NCBI RefSeq assembly: GCF_003651225.1
Contig: NZ_RCDB01000002.1
Span: forward strand, 186,001-250,000
DNA length: 64,000 nucleotides
Origin: Microbacterium telephonicum
Lineage (GTDB): Bacteria; Actinomycetota; Actinomycetes; Actinomycetales; Microbacteriaceae
Direction: 5' to 3'
Numbering within the stretch: position 1 is the first letter of the stretch; the number at the start of each line of letters is the position of its first letter. The notes beneath the pieces are model-generated. The model did no database searches and was not told the origin of the DNA. It worked only from the letters and a program-made list of their open reading frames with translations. This document shows, one piece after another, positions 41,229 to 50,301 of the stretch. The position numbers and the translations under genes were made by a program.

Positions 41229-41553
41229 CGTGTCACACGAAGTGCCGGTGCGCATGACCTGTGGGCGCCGTTCGAGTGACATGCGGATGCTGCGTGTCAC
41301 ACGGAGTGCCGGTGTTCGGGGGCGGAAGGCTCCATCCGTGTGACATGCGGGCTGGGATGACCCCTGCCGGGCATCCGGGCCGCCGCGGCTCGTGCCTCGG
41401 TGCCGACGGTGCGGCATCAGCATCCATGTCACGCGAACGGCTGGTGCATCGCGGCTTCGACGGCCGTTCGTGTGACATGCGGATGCTGCGTGTCACGCGA
41501 AGAGCCGGTGCGCGCGGGCGGAAGGCGCCGTTCGTGTGACATGCGGATGCGGT
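41229..41553. repeat. array of four palindromic units (BIME-like)
   Basis: Units at about 41229-41289, 41292-41350, 41426-41486 and 41488-41553. Each has a left arm TGTCACRCGAA and a right arm TTCGTGTGACATGCGG (one variant with CCGTGTGACATG); unit 3 pairs over 17 bases with one mismatch. The units form two close pairs with a 75-base spacer. Together with the simple repeat this fills the 434-base gap between tatB and mrp; no gene is seen there. Confidence 0.85.
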
Positions 41554-41594
41554 GGCCGCAGGTCACGGGCGCGGCCGCACGACGCCGACCGGGG

Positions 41595-42770
41595 TCAGCG
41601 GACGGCGACGGGGAGGGAACGGCCGGAGAGACCGCGGGGACGGCGCGCGAGGGTGCGGGCGATCTGCACGATCGCGGCGGCGGCGGGGTCGGTGGGGTCG
41701 GCGACGACGACCGGTACACCCGTGTCGCCGCCCGCGCGCAGGCCGGGCGACAGCGGCACCGAGCCGAGCAGCGGCACCTCGTCGCCGCCCGCAGACAGTG
41801 CCGCGGCGACCGCTGCGCCGCCGCCGCTGCCGAACAGGTCGAGGGTCGTGCCGTCGGGGAGGGCGAGGCCTGCCATGTTCTCGATGACGCCGATCACGCG
41901 CTGTCCCGTCTGGCGGGCGACGGTGCCGCTACGCACCGCGACGTCGGCCGCGGCGGCCTGCGGAGTCGTGACGACGAGCACCTCGGCGTGGGGGAGCAGC
42001 TGCCCGACCGAGATCGCGACGTCTCCGGTGCCGGGCGGCATGTCGATGAGCAGCACGTCGAGGTCGCCGAAGAAGACGTCGGTCACGAACTGCTGGACGG
42101 TGCGGTGCAGCATCGGGCCGCGCCACGCGACCGCGCCGGAGACGCCTTCGCCGCGCGGCAGGAACATGCCGATCGAGATCGCCTTCACGCCGTGCGCCAC
42201 CGGGGGAACGATCAGGTCGTCGATGCGCGTGGGTTGCGGCGGCAGGCCGTCATCGCCGACGAGGCCGAGCAGACCCGGGATCGAGAACCCGTGCACGTCC
42301 GCGTCGATCAACCCGACCGACAGTCCGTCCGCGGCGAGGGCGACCGCGAGCCCGGCCGTCAGTGTGGACTTGCCGACCCCGCCCTTCCCGCTCGTGACGG
42401 CGATGACCCGCGTGAGGCTGTCGGGGCCGAACGCGCTCGTGCGGGCGGCGCGGCCGCCCCGGAGCTTGTCGGTGAGCGCGGCGCGCTCCGCCGTGGACAT
42501 GACGCCCACCTCGACCTCCACCCGCCCGATGCCCGGGACGGATGCCGCCGCGGCGCGCACGTCGCGTTCGATGCGGTCGGCCGCGGGGCAGCCGACGATC
42601 GTCAGGGCGATGCCGACCCGCGCGAGGTCGCCGTCGACGGCGACGCCGCGCACCATGTCGAGCTCGGCGAGGGGACGGCGCAGCTCGGGGTCGACGACCG
42701 CGCCGACGGCGGCATCCACCCGCCCCGCGAGCCCGCTCGCGGAGGAGTCGAGGGCGCTCGGATCCGTCAC
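41595..42770 (-). CDS. Mrp/NBP35-family P-loop ATPase
   Basis: Putative Fe-S cluster carrier of 391 residues. N-terminal DUF59/MIP18 domain (about 15-95), then the deviant Walker A TSGKGGVGKST, DADVHGFSIP and LLIDMPPGTGDVA. The C-terminal CxxC pair of classical Mrp/ApbC is absent: the stretch after VIENMAG reads LALPDGTTLDLFGSGGG with no cysteine. The only cysteine seen is in IVGCPAADR of the first domain. GTG start overlapping the DUF1003 gene stop. Confidence 0.9.
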   Translation of the reverse strand: MTDPSALDSSASGLAGRVDAAVGAVVDPELRRPLAELDMVRGVAVDGDLARVGIALTIVGCPAADRIERDVRAAAASVPGIGRVEVEVGVMSTAERAALTDKLRGGRAARTSAFGPDSLTRVIAVTSGKGGVGKSTLTAGLAVALAADGLSVGLIDADVHGFSIPGLLGLVGDDGLPPQPTRIDDLIVPPVAHGVKAISIGMFLPRGEGVSGAVAWRGPMLHRTVQQFVTDVFFGDLDVLLIDMPPGTGDVAISVGQLLPHAEVLVVTTPQAAAADVAVRSGTVARQTGQRVIGVIENMAGLALPDGTTLDLFGSGGGAAVAAALSAGGDEVPLLGSVPLSPGLRAGGDTGVPVVVADPTDPAAAAIVQIARTLARRPRGLSGRSLPVAVR

Positions 42771-43303
42771 GGGGTGACCGGCGACCCGGCGTCGGATGCG
42801 GAGCCGCGTTCGTCGAGCTTCTCGAGCACCGCCTTCAGCTCCGCGCGCAGCACGTCACGGGTGACGACCTCTTCGGTGACTTCGTTGAGCGCCATCCGCA
42901 GGGCGACGATCTCGCGGGCGAGGTATTCGGTGTCGGCGAGGTTGCGCTCGGCGCGCTGCCGGTCCTGCTCGATCTGCACGCGGTCCCGGTCGTCCTGACG
43001 GTTCTGCGCGAGCAGGATGAGGGGCGCGGCATACGAGGCCTGCAGCGAGAGCATGAGGGTGAGCGCCGTGAAGCCGTTCGCGGCGGAGTCGAAGCGCAGC
43101 GACTCGGGCATGAGCGTGTTCCACGCGAGCCAGGCCACGCAGAACAGGCTCAACAGCAGCAGGAACATGGGCGTGCCCATCGCCCGCGCGATCCACTCGG
43201 TGAAGCGCCCGAACCGGTCGCGCGAGGGCTGCGGGGTGCGCGAGAGCATCCCGCCACGGCCGCGGGGCGCGTCGAGGGTCACCTTCGGGGCACGCGCCAT
43301 CAT
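42767..43303 (-). CDS. DUF1003 membrane protein
   Basis: 178 residues with two hydrophobic helices (about 44-62 and 78-96: MLSLQASYAAPLILLAQNRQ, the family hallmark), then a cytoplasmic helical part with charged coiled-coil character. Function unknown. ATG start overlaps the stop of the CBS protein gene; three-gene unit with it and mrp. Confidence 0.9.
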   Translation of the reverse strand: MMARAPKVTLDAPRGRGGMLSRTPQPSRDRFGRFTEWIARAMGTPMFLLLLSLFCVAWLAWNTLMPESLRFDSAANGFTALTLMLSLQASYAAPLILLAQNRQDDRDRVQIEQDRQRAERNLADTEYLAREIVALRMALNEVTEEVVTRDVLRAELKAVLEKLDERGSASDAGSPVTP

Positions 43304-44571
43304 CGCGTCACCGTCCCGGCCGCCGGCGTCACCGGGTCACCGTCGTGGGAACGCCAGTCCTCGGGCAGCAGGTGATCGAGCACGTCGTCGATGGAGACCG
43401 CGCCGACGAGGCGGTGGGCGGTGTCCACGACCGGCACGGAGACGAGGTTGTAGCTCGCGAGCATGCGGGCGACCTCGGCCGCCGACGCCGATGCGGCGAC
43501 CGGATCGAGGGTGTCGTCGATGATCGCCCCGAGCCGTTCGGCGGGCGGGTAGCGCAGCATCCGCTGGAAGTGCACGGTCCCGAGGAACCGTCCCGTCGGC
43601 GTCTCGTACGGCGGGAGGGTGACGTACACGGCGGCCGCGAGGGCGGGGTGCAGTTCGTGGCGACGGATCACCGCGAGGGCCTCGGCGACGGTCGCGTCGG
43701 CCGACAGCACGATCGGCTCGCTCGTCATGAGCCCGCCCGCCGTCTCGGCGCCGTACTTCAGCAGGGCGCGCACGTCTTCGGCCTCTTCGGGCTCCATGAG
43801 CTCGAGCAGCTCCTCGCGCTGATCCTCGGGCAGTTGGCCGAGCACGTCGGCCGCGTCGTCGGGCTCCATCTGGTCGAGGATGTCGGCGGCACGCTCGTCG
43901 CCGAGGGCTTCGAGGATCGCGACCTGGTCTTCTTCGGGCATCTCCTCGAGGGCGTCGGCGAGACGGTCGTCGGGGAGTTCCTCGGCGACTTCGAGCAGGC
44001 GCTCCTCCGGAAGGTCCAGCAGCGTGTTGGCGAGGTCGGCGGGCTTGAGCTCCGAGTAGGTCGCGACGAGCTGCTCGGCCGACTGCGCCTCGCCGGGCTC
44101 GGCGCTCTCGCGCACGTCCGACCAGGCCACGAAGGTGGTCGGCCCCTTCGCGAACGGCGACGCGCTCGTCTTGGGCTTGCGCAGGAACAGCTGACCGATG
44201 TCCCACTCGCCGAGGCGGTTGCGTTCGATCGCGACGTCCTCGATGACGGCGTCGCCCGACCCGTCGCGGAAGAACACGCGCCGGCCGACGAGTTCGGCCA
44301 TGACGCGCACCTCGCCGCCGCGCGACTGGAAGCGGCGCACGTTGATGAGGCCGGTGGTGATGACCTGGCCGGGGGCGATCGAGGTCACGCGCCCGATCGA
44401 GAGGAACACGTGACGGCGGCCGGGGATCTCCACGACCAACCCGACCACACGGGGCGGGTCGTCTTTTCGGAAGATGACGACGACGTCCCGGACCTTGCCG
44501 AGCCGGTCGCCCGCGGGGTCGAAGACCGCGCAGCCGGTCAGGCGTGCGACGAAAACCCTCTGCGTGCTCAC
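43300..44571 (-). CDS. PRC-barrel / MgtE-N / CBS protein without membrane channel
   Basis: 423 residues: PRC-barrel-like segments at about 1-120, an MgtE N-terminal superhelical domain at about 165-285 (repeated LPEERLLEVAEELPDD, EEMPEEDQVAILEAL units) and two CBS motifs at about 290-415. It resembles the cytosolic regulatory part of the MgtE Mg2+ channel, but no membrane helices follow, so it is probably a Mg2+ or nucleotide sensor rather than a transporter. GTG start; TAGGCT (44578-44583 on the minus strand) ends 6 bases before it. Confidence 0.88.
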   Translation of the reverse strand: MSTQRVFVARLTGCAVFDPAGDRLGKVRDVVVIFRKDDPPRVVGLVVEIPGRRHVFLSIGRVTSIAPGQVITTGLINVRRFQSRGGEVRVMAELVGRRVFFRDGSGDAVIEDVAIERNRLGEWDIGQLFLRKPKTSASPFAKGPTTFVAWSDVRESAEPGEAQSAEQLVATYSELKPADLANTLLDLPEERLLEVAEELPDDRLADALEEMPEEDQVAILEALGDERAADILDQMEPDDAADVLGQLPEDQREELLELMEPEEAEDVRALLKYGAETAGGLMTSEPIVLSADATVAEALAVIRRHELHPALAAAVYVTLPPYETPTGRFLGTVHFQRMLRYPPAERLGAIIDDTLDPVAASASAAEVARMLASYNLVSVPVVDTAHRLVGAVSIDDVLDHLLPEDWRSHDGDPVTPAAGTVTR

Positions 44572-44577
44572 CGGTCC

Positions 44578-44642
44578 AGCCTAGCCCGCGGGGCCGGACC
44601 GACCGCGGCTCCCGGCCCGCACGAAGGCGGGCGTGACAGGAT
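44578..44642. promoter_or_regulatory. divergent promoters of CBS protein and stress-type protein
   Basis: Minus-strand TAGGCT (44578-44583) and plus-strand CAGGAT (44637-44642), each 6 bases from its start codon. Confidence 0.5.
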
Positions 44643-44648
44643 GGAGGG

Positions 44649-45263
44649 ATGAGCATGATCGGCGGCGCACCCCAGGAGCACGGCGAGAAGATCGCGGACT
44701 TTCCGTCGTACCCGGCCGCGCAGAAGGCGGTCACGCGGCTGATCGAAGCCGACATCCCCGCGAAGGACATCGCGATCGTCGGCCGCGGCATCCGTTCGGT
44801 CGAGACGATCACCGGCCGCCTCGGCTACGGCGCTGCGGCACGCTCCGGCGCCATCAACGGCATCCTCCTCGGTCTGCTCTTCTCGGCCCTGTTCGTGCTG
44901 GGCACGCCGGGCGCCGCCGTTCAGCTGTTCGCGGGGGTCATGCTCGTGGGCATCGCCCTCGGCATGCTCATGAGCCTCATCGTCTATGCCTTCCTGCGTC
45001 GCAAGCGCGACTACAGCTCGATCACCCAGCTCATCGCCGACCACTACGAGGTCACCGTGCTGCCGCGTTCGATCCACCGCGCGCGCGAGGTCGTGGGAGG
45101 ACGGGTCGGCCCCGCCGCCGCGGCGCCCGTCGCCGCCCCGCAGCAGACCCCGGCCCCCGCGCCGGCGCCCGCCCCGCAGCCGGCGCCGCCGCTGGATGCC
45201 GAGCCGCCGCGCTACGGCGAACGCATCGACCCGACTCCCGGCGACACCCCGCCCGCGTCGTGA
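44649..45263 (+). CDS. general stress protein 17M-like membrane protein
   Basis: 204 residues. N-terminal alpha/beta domain like that of YflT/GSP17M (SYPAAQKAVTRLIEADIPAKDIAIVG, in two pieces), then two membrane helices (about 75-120) and a Pro/Ala-rich tail. Role unknown; probably stress related by family. Followed by a GTGA overlap with the hydrolase gene. Confidence 0.78.
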   Translation: MSMIGGAPQEHGEKIADFPSYPAAQKAVTRLIEADIPAKDIAIVGRGIRSVETITGRLGYGAAARSGAINGILLGLLFSALFVLGTPGAAVQLFAGVMLVGIALGMLMSLIVYAFLRRKRDYSSITQLIADHYEVTVLPRSIHRAREVVGGRVGPAAAAPVAAPQQTPAPAPAPAPQPAPPLDAEPPRYGERIDPTPGDTPPAS

Positions 45264-45937
45264 CCGGCATCCCGGTCGCGCTGCCCGCCGGCGAGGTCGT
45301 CGTCAGCTCGACGACCGACGTGCCCGCCGACCCCTGGGCTGTGCTCGCGCTCGCCCACGGCGCCGGGGCCGGGATGGACCACCCGTTCCTCGTCGGTTTC
45401 GCCGAGGTGGCGGCTGCCGAGGGCGTCGCGGTCGTGCGCTTCCAGTTCCCGTACGTCGAGGCGGGAAGGCGGATGCCGGGCCCCGCCGCCCATGCGGTGG
45501 CGACGTGGGCGGCTGTCGCCGACGACGTCGCCGAGCGCTTCCCGGGACTGCCGTTCGTGGCGTCCGGCAAGTCCTACGGCGGCCGGATGGCGTCGGTCGC
45601 GGCCGCCGACGGCGCGATCGATCCGACCGCGCTCGTCTACCTCGGCTACCCGCTGCATCCGCCCGGGAAGCCCGAGGCGCTGCGGGTCGCTCACTTGCCC
45701 GGGGTGCGCGCGCCGCAGCTGTTCGTCAGCGGCACGCGGGACCCGTTCGTCGACCCCGTCGCCGACCTCGAAGCGGCCGTCGCCTCGTGCGTCGACGCCG
45801 AGCTGGAATGGGTCGAGGGAGGCGGGCACTCGTTCGAGGTCGTCGGCAACAAGCGGCCGCCCGCGACGATCGGCGCCGCACTCGTGCCGACCGTCGCCGC
45901 GTGGCTGCGCGCGCGGATTCAGCGCCCTGCGGCGTAA
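45260..45937 (+). CDS. alpha/beta hydrolase (KANL3/Tex30-like)
   Basis: 225-residue serine hydrolase. Nucleophile in ASGKSYGGRM, acid in GTRDPFVDP, histidine in EGGGHSFEV; LALAHGAGAGMDHPF supplies the oxyanion hole. Substrate unknown. The last 19 bases overlap the convergent gamma-glutamyltransferase gene. Confidence 0.85.
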   Translation: MTGIPVALPAGEVVVSSTTDVPADPWAVLALAHGAGAGMDHPFLVGFAEVAAAEGVAVVRFQFPYVEAGRRMPGPAAHAVATWAAVADDVAERFPGLPFVASGKSYGGRMASVAAADGAIDPTALVYLGYPLHPPGKPEALRVAHLPGVRAPQLFVSGTRDPFVDPVADLEAAVASCVDAELEWVEGGGHSFEVVGNKRPPATIGAALVPTVAAWLRARIQRPAA

Positions 45938-47709
45938 CCCGACATCCCGCGCGGGTTCGCGGCCGCCCAGAGCGTGCGCGTGTCGCGGTCGATCCCGACG
46001 GCGCACAGGCGGCCGAGCGACCACCCGCCGGCCACGGTGACATCGTGCCCGCGGGCCCGGAGGCCGTCGACGACGTCGGTGCCGAGCCGGTCCTCGACGA
46101 CGACGCCGGCGGGCTCCCAGGTGCGGGGCCAGAACGAGTCGACGAGGGCGGTCGTGTGCAGGGTCGGGGCGTCGATCGCCTGCTGGGCCGTGTAGCCGCC
46201 GACGAGCATTCGCAGCAGCATCGGCAGCTGCCACTGGTCCTGCTGGTCGCCGCCGGGTGTCCCGAGAGCCATCACCGGAGCACCGCCCCGCAGCACGAGC
46301 GTCGGGCTCAGCGTCGTGCGCGGCCGGTGACCGGGGACGAGCGCGGAGGGCGCCGCATCGTCGAGCCACATCGCCTGCACGCGCGTGCCGAGGCAGAAGC
46401 CGAGTCCGGGAACCGTCGGCGACGACTGCAGCCAACCGCCCGACGGGGTCACGGCGATGATGTTGCCCCAGCGGTCGACGACGTCGATGTGGCACGTGTC
46501 ACCGCGGGTCGCGCCGGTGCGCTCGACGGTCGGCTCACCGGTTCCCGCGGCCGCCGCCGGGCGCACCGAGCGCAGCGGCGGACGGAAGGGCACGGCGCCG
46601 CCGGGGGAGCCGGGCCGCCAATCACGCGACGCCGATTCCCCGACGAGGCGTCGACGCTCGGCGATGTAGGAGTCCGCCAGCAGGGCGGCGGGGTCGGCGC
46701 CGTCGCCGAAGTGCCCGTCGCGGTCGGCGAGGGCGAGTTTGAGCGTCTCCACGATCGTGTGCGCGCCTGCAGGCTGCGACGGATCGAGCAGGGCGTCGTC
46801 GTAGGCCTCCAGCATCCGCAGCGCCTGCAGCAGGATCGGCCCTTGCGTCCACGCCCCGGCCTTCGCGATCGTGTGGCCGCGGAAGTCGACCGTGACCGCA
46901 TCCTCGTACCCGGCCTCGAAGGCGGCGACGTCGGCATCGGAGAGGACGGCGGCGTGGTCGGTGCCCGAGGAGTGCCGGTGCGGGCGGGCGAGGAAGGCGG
47001 TGGCCGCCGACAGCTCGGTGCGCCACGCCGAACGCGCGGCGTCGATCCGCTGCTCCCGTGTCGCGTGCTCGGATGCGGCGAAGGATGCGGCGTCGACCAG
47101 CCGCTCGAGCACGGCGGCGTAGGCCGGGTTGGGCACGAGGTCGCCGGCGGCCCGCGCCGTGCCGTCCGGTCGGAGCCACCGCTGCGCCGACGTTGGCCAG
47201 TGGTCGCGGAAGAGGCCCGCCACCTTCGCGATCGCGGCGGCCGCGGCGGGCAGCAGCGGGATGCCCTCGCGGGCGTGGAACCGCGCGGCATCCAGTACGT
47301 CGGACAGTTCGAGCGTGCCGTGATCGCGCAGCAGCACGAGCCACGCGTCGACGGCGCCCGGCACAGCCGCGGCGAGCCCGCCGGCGCCCGGGACGAGATC
47401 CAGTCCCTCGGCGCGGAAGTGCGCGATCGTCGCGGCGCGCGGAGCGGGGCCCTGACCCATCAACACCCGGGGGCCGTCGGCGTCCGCGGCGTGGAAGACA
47501 CCGACCAGGTCGCCGCCGGGTCCGTTGAGGTGGGGTTCGGCCAGGTGCAGCACGAATCCGCCCGCCACGGCGGCGTCGAACGCGTTGCCGCCGCGCTCGA
47601 GGATCGCCTGCGCGGCGGCCGTCGCGCTCCAATGGGTGCTGGCTGCGGCGCCGAACGTGCCGGTGATCTGCGGGCGGGTGGTGAAGACGGGCGGCGCGGT
47701 GAAGGTCAT
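45919..47709 (-). CDS. gamma-glutamyltransferase family protein
   Basis: Ntn-hydrolase of 596 residues that should self-cleave before the catalytic threonine in GDTCHIDVVDRWGN (about residue 410). STHWSATAAAQAILERGGNAFDAAVA at the N-terminus (in part), NGPGGDLVG, and TPGGDQQDQWQLPMLLR near the end. No signal peptide is visible, so it is probably cytoplasmic and acts on glutathione-like or other gamma-glutamyl or acyl amides. ATGA overlap with the aminopeptidase gene upstream. Confidence 0.9.
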   Translation of the reverse strand: MTFTAPPVFTTRPQITGTFGAAASTHWSATAAAQAILERGGNAFDAAVAGGFVLHLAEPHLNGPGGDLVGVFHAADADGPRVLMGQGPAPRAATIAHFRAEGLDLVPGAGGLAAAVPGAVDAWLVLLRDHGTLELSDVLDAARFHAREGIPLLPAAAAAIAKVAGLFRDHWPTSAQRWLRPDGTARAAGDLVPNPAYAAVLERLVDAASFAASEHATREQRIDAARSAWRTELSAATAFLARPHRHSSGTDHAAVLSDADVAAFEAGYEDAVTVDFRGHTIAKAGAWTQGPILLQALRMLEAYDDALLDPSQPAGAHTIVETLKLALADRDGHFGDGADPAALLADSYIAERRRLVGESASRDWRPGSPGGAVPFRPPLRSVRPAAAAGTGEPTVERTGATRGDTCHIDVVDRWGNIIAVTPSGGWLQSSPTVPGLGFCLGTRVQAMWLDDAAPSALVPGHRPRTTLSPTLVLRGGAPVMALGTPGGDQQDQWQLPMLLRMLVGGYTAQQAIDAPTLHTTALVDSFWPRTWEPAGVVVEDRLGTDVVDGLRARGHDVTVAGGWSLGRLCAVGIDRDTRTLWAAANPRGMSGYAAGR

Positions 47710-49121
47710 GCCGGACGGCGGGCGATCCAGGCCTCGACCTCGTCGGCCGTGCGCGGGATGCCGGCCGACAGGTTGACGGGCCCGTCGGCGGTCATGAGCA
47801 CGTCGTCCTCGATGCGCACGCCGATGCCGCGGTACTCCTCCGGAACGGTGAGGTCGTCGATCTGGAAGTACAGCCCCGGCTCGATCGTGAACACCATGCC
47901 GGGCTCCAGGACGCCGTCGTAGTACATCTCGCGGCGCGCCTGCGCGCAGTCGTGCACGTCGATGCCGAGGTGGTGGCTCGTGCCGTGCACCATGTAGCGG
48001 CGGTGCTGTCCGCCGCGGTCGGCGTCGAGGGCCTCGTCGGCCGTCACCGGCAGCAGACCCCACTCGGCGACCCGACGGGCGATGACCGTCATCGCGGCTT
48101 CGTGGATGCTGCGGAACGTCACTCCGGGGCGGGCCACCGCGAAGGCGGCGTCGGCGGCTTCGCGCACCGTCTCGTAGATCGTGCGCTGGATGGGGGTGAA
48201 GGTGCCCGACACGGGGAGGGTGCGGGTGATGTCGGCGGTGTAGAGGCTGTCGACCTCGACGCCCGCGTCGATGAGGATCAGGTCGCCCGGCACGACGGCG
48301 CCGTCGTTGCGCGTCCAGTGCAGGTAGCACGCGTGCGGACCGGAGGCGGCGATCGTGTCGTAGCCCTCGCCGTTGCCCTCGGTGCGGGCGCGGTGGTGGA
48401 ACACGCCCTCGACGGCGCGCTCACCGCGCGGCGTGGCGATGATCCGCGGCAGGTCGGCGACGATGTCGTCGAACCCGCGCCCGGTGACCTCGACCGCGAG
48501 GCGCATCTGCGCGATCTCGTACTCGTCCTTGATGAGGCGCAGCTCGGAGACGACGCGCGTGAGGTCTTCGTCCACGTCCAGCACGAGGTCGTCGTGCCCG
48601 GCGACGAACGTGTCGACGTGCGCGGTGGCGAGGCCGAGCTCCGCCGCGACGCCGGCCAGCGACGGGCGCGGCCCGATCCAGAACTCGCCGATCGTCGCGT
48701 CGGCGTAGAACTCGCGGGTCGTGCGGTCGGCCCGCTCACGCAGGTACAGCGTCGCATCGTGGCCGTCGGCGCCGCCGCGCGGGTCGAGCACCAGCACCGA
48801 GTCGGGCACCGCGTCGGCGCCCCATCCGGTCAGGTGCGCGAAGGCGGAGTGGGCGCGGAAGGGGTAGTCGGTGTCGTTGGAGCGCTGCTTGTACCCGCCG
48901 GCCGGGAGCACGAGCCGGCGTCCGGGGAAGGCGGCCGAGAGGGCGTCGCGCCGTGCCGCGGCGTAGGGCGCCTCCTGTCGCGCCGGAGGCGGCGTGTCGG
49001 GACGCTCAGCCCAGCCGGTGGAGATGGTGTCGAGGAAGCCCTGCGGGAAGGGCTGCTTGCGGTTCGACGTCGAAGCCTGCTGCTCGGACTGCGCGATCGT
49101 GTCGCTCTCGCTCGTGCTCAT
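47706..49121 (-). CDS. Xaa-Pro aminopeptidase (M24B)
   Basis: Metallopeptidase releasing N-terminal residues before proline. 471 residues: AMP-N domain (about 45-190) and pita-bread domain. Metal ligands: LIDAGVEVDSLYTADITRTL (two Asp), HGTSHHLGIDVHD, TIEPGLY and RIEDDVLM. With the downstream gamma-glutamyltransferase it may form a peptide-scavenging pair. Confidence 0.94.
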   Translation of the reverse strand: MSTSESDTIAQSEQQASTSNRKQPFPQGFLDTISTGWAERPDTPPPARQEAPYAAARRDALSAAFPGRRLVLPAGGYKQRSNDTDYPFRAHSAFAHLTGWGADAVPDSVLVLDPRGGADGHDATLYLRERADRTTREFYADATIGEFWIGPRPSLAGVAAELGLATAHVDTFVAGHDDLVLDVDEDLTRVVSELRLIKDEYEIAQMRLAVEVTGRGFDDIVADLPRIIATPRGERAVEGVFHHRARTEGNGEGYDTIAASGPHACYLHWTRNDGAVVPGDLILIDAGVEVDSLYTADITRTLPVSGTFTPIQRTIYETVREAADAAFAVARPGVTFRSIHEAAMTVIARRVAEWGLLPVTADEALDADRGGQHRRYMVHGTSHHLGIDVHDCAQARREMYYDGVLEPGMVFTIEPGLYFQIDDLTVPEEYRGIGVRIEDDVLMTADGPVNLSAGIPRTADEVEAWIARRPA

Positions 49122-49170
49122 GCGACCAGTCTTCCACCGGTGGGCGGCATCCGCGCCCTCGGGAGCCGTG

Positions 49171-50208
49171 TCAGCCCGTCGCGGAGCGCTCGAGCTGCAC
49201 GACGAGGGGGCGATGGTCGCTGCCGGCGTCGTCGAGTCCGGAGAGCACGACCGAGCCGGTCGCCGTCCACGCGTCGGTCGCGAGTACGTGGTCGATGGGC
49301 GCCCCCAGCAGCTTCGGAACATCGGTGGGCCACGTGCCGACACCGCCGTTGCCCGTCGTCGAGGCCGCGTCGCGGCACCGGCCGAGGGTGCCGCCGTCGA
49401 CGCCGAGCCGGTCCATGTGGTCGATCGTCGCGTTGAAGTCGCCCGCCATGACGACGTCGTCGGTGCCGCACTGGTCGGCGAGCCACTGCAGATCGCTCTG
49501 CCAGTCGTCCATCGCCTGCGGCCGTGGGGCGACGGCATGGGCGACGACGACGACCGGGCCGTCGCCGTCGACCGGCATCGCGACGACGCTCGGCAGGATC
49601 GCGGTGCCCGTGGTGCCGTCGGACGTCGATTGCACGACGGCGTAGTCGCCCAGCTCGGGGGAGATCAGCAGTGTCGTGGAGTTGGCCGCCCACTCCTCCC
49701 AGCCTTCGCGGTCCTGATAGCTCTCGTGGTGGGCCCACATCGGACTGCCGAGCTCACGCATCTCGACGGCGACCTGCGTGCCGGCCTCGATCGTGGTCTC
49801 CGGGAGGGCGACGACGTCGGCCTGCATCGCGACGGCGGCCTTCGCGATCGTCTCGGGGTCGGTCGCGGCGCCGGCGGTGTTCCACGTGAGCACGCGGATG
49901 CTGTCCTCGGTCTTGTCGGGGAGGGTGTCTGTTCCGGTGCCGCGCACGAGCAGGATCGTCCCGTTGGCACCCGCGGTGAGCAGGGCGATGAGCGCGATGG
50001 TCCCGGCGAACGCGCGCAGCGGTCGGGCCAAACACAGCAGCAGGAAGACGACCGCGATCGCGAGGGCCGCGACGGCGACGCCCGCGCGCAGCGACACGAT
50101 CTGCGCGATCGGGGCGACGCGCTCGAGACGGAAGAACTGCGGCCAGGTGAGGATCGCGGCGCCGATCAGGGCTGCCAGGCTCAGCAGGATCCCGAACACG
50201 CGCCACAC
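49171..50208 (-). CDS. membrane-anchored endonuclease/exonuclease/phosphatase family protein
   Basis: 345 residues. Three hydrophobic helices (about 3-105), then an EEP domain likely outside the cell: VLTWNTAGAA, VVALPETTIE (catalytic Glu), VMAGDFNATIDH and GSDHRPLVV. Could act on nucleic acids, nucleotides or lipids. GTG start; TAGCCT (50216-50221 on the minus strand) ends 7 bases upstream. Confidence 0.88.
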   Translation of the reverse strand: MWRVFGILLSLAALIGAAILTWPQFFRLERVAPIAQIVSLRAGVAVAALAIAVVFLLLCLARPLRAFAGTIALIALLTAGANGTILLVRGTGTDTLPDKTEDSIRVLTWNTAGAATDPETIAKAAVAMQADVVALPETTIEAGTQVAVEMRELGSPMWAHHESYQDREGWEEWAANSTTLLISPELGDYAVVQSTSDGTTGTAILPSVVAMPVDGDGPVVVVAHAVAPRPQAMDDWQSDLQWLADQCGTDDVVMAGDFNATIDHMDRLGVDGGTLGRCRDAASTTGNGGVGTWPTDVPKLLGAPIDHVLATDAWTATGSVVLSGLDDAGSDHRPLVVQLERSATG

Positions 50209-50215
50209 GGGTCCC

Positions 50216-50295
50216 AGGCTAGGCGAGCAGGCTGGGAGAACCCCGCCCGCCGGGACGTGCGCGCGCGACCGGTCGCCCCGGCGGGCGGTTACCCT
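50216..50295. promoter_or_regulatory. divergent promoters of EEP and PHP genes
   Basis: Minus-strand TAGCCT (50216-50221, 7-base spacer) and plus-strand TACCCT (50290-50295, 6-base spacer). Confidence 0.55.
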
Positions 50296-50301
50296 CGGAA
50301 C

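Noticed and set aside
41229-41553. CRISPR array
   Set aside because: Units are palindromes about 62 bases long with variable spacing and no unique equal-length spacers; no cas genes are present.
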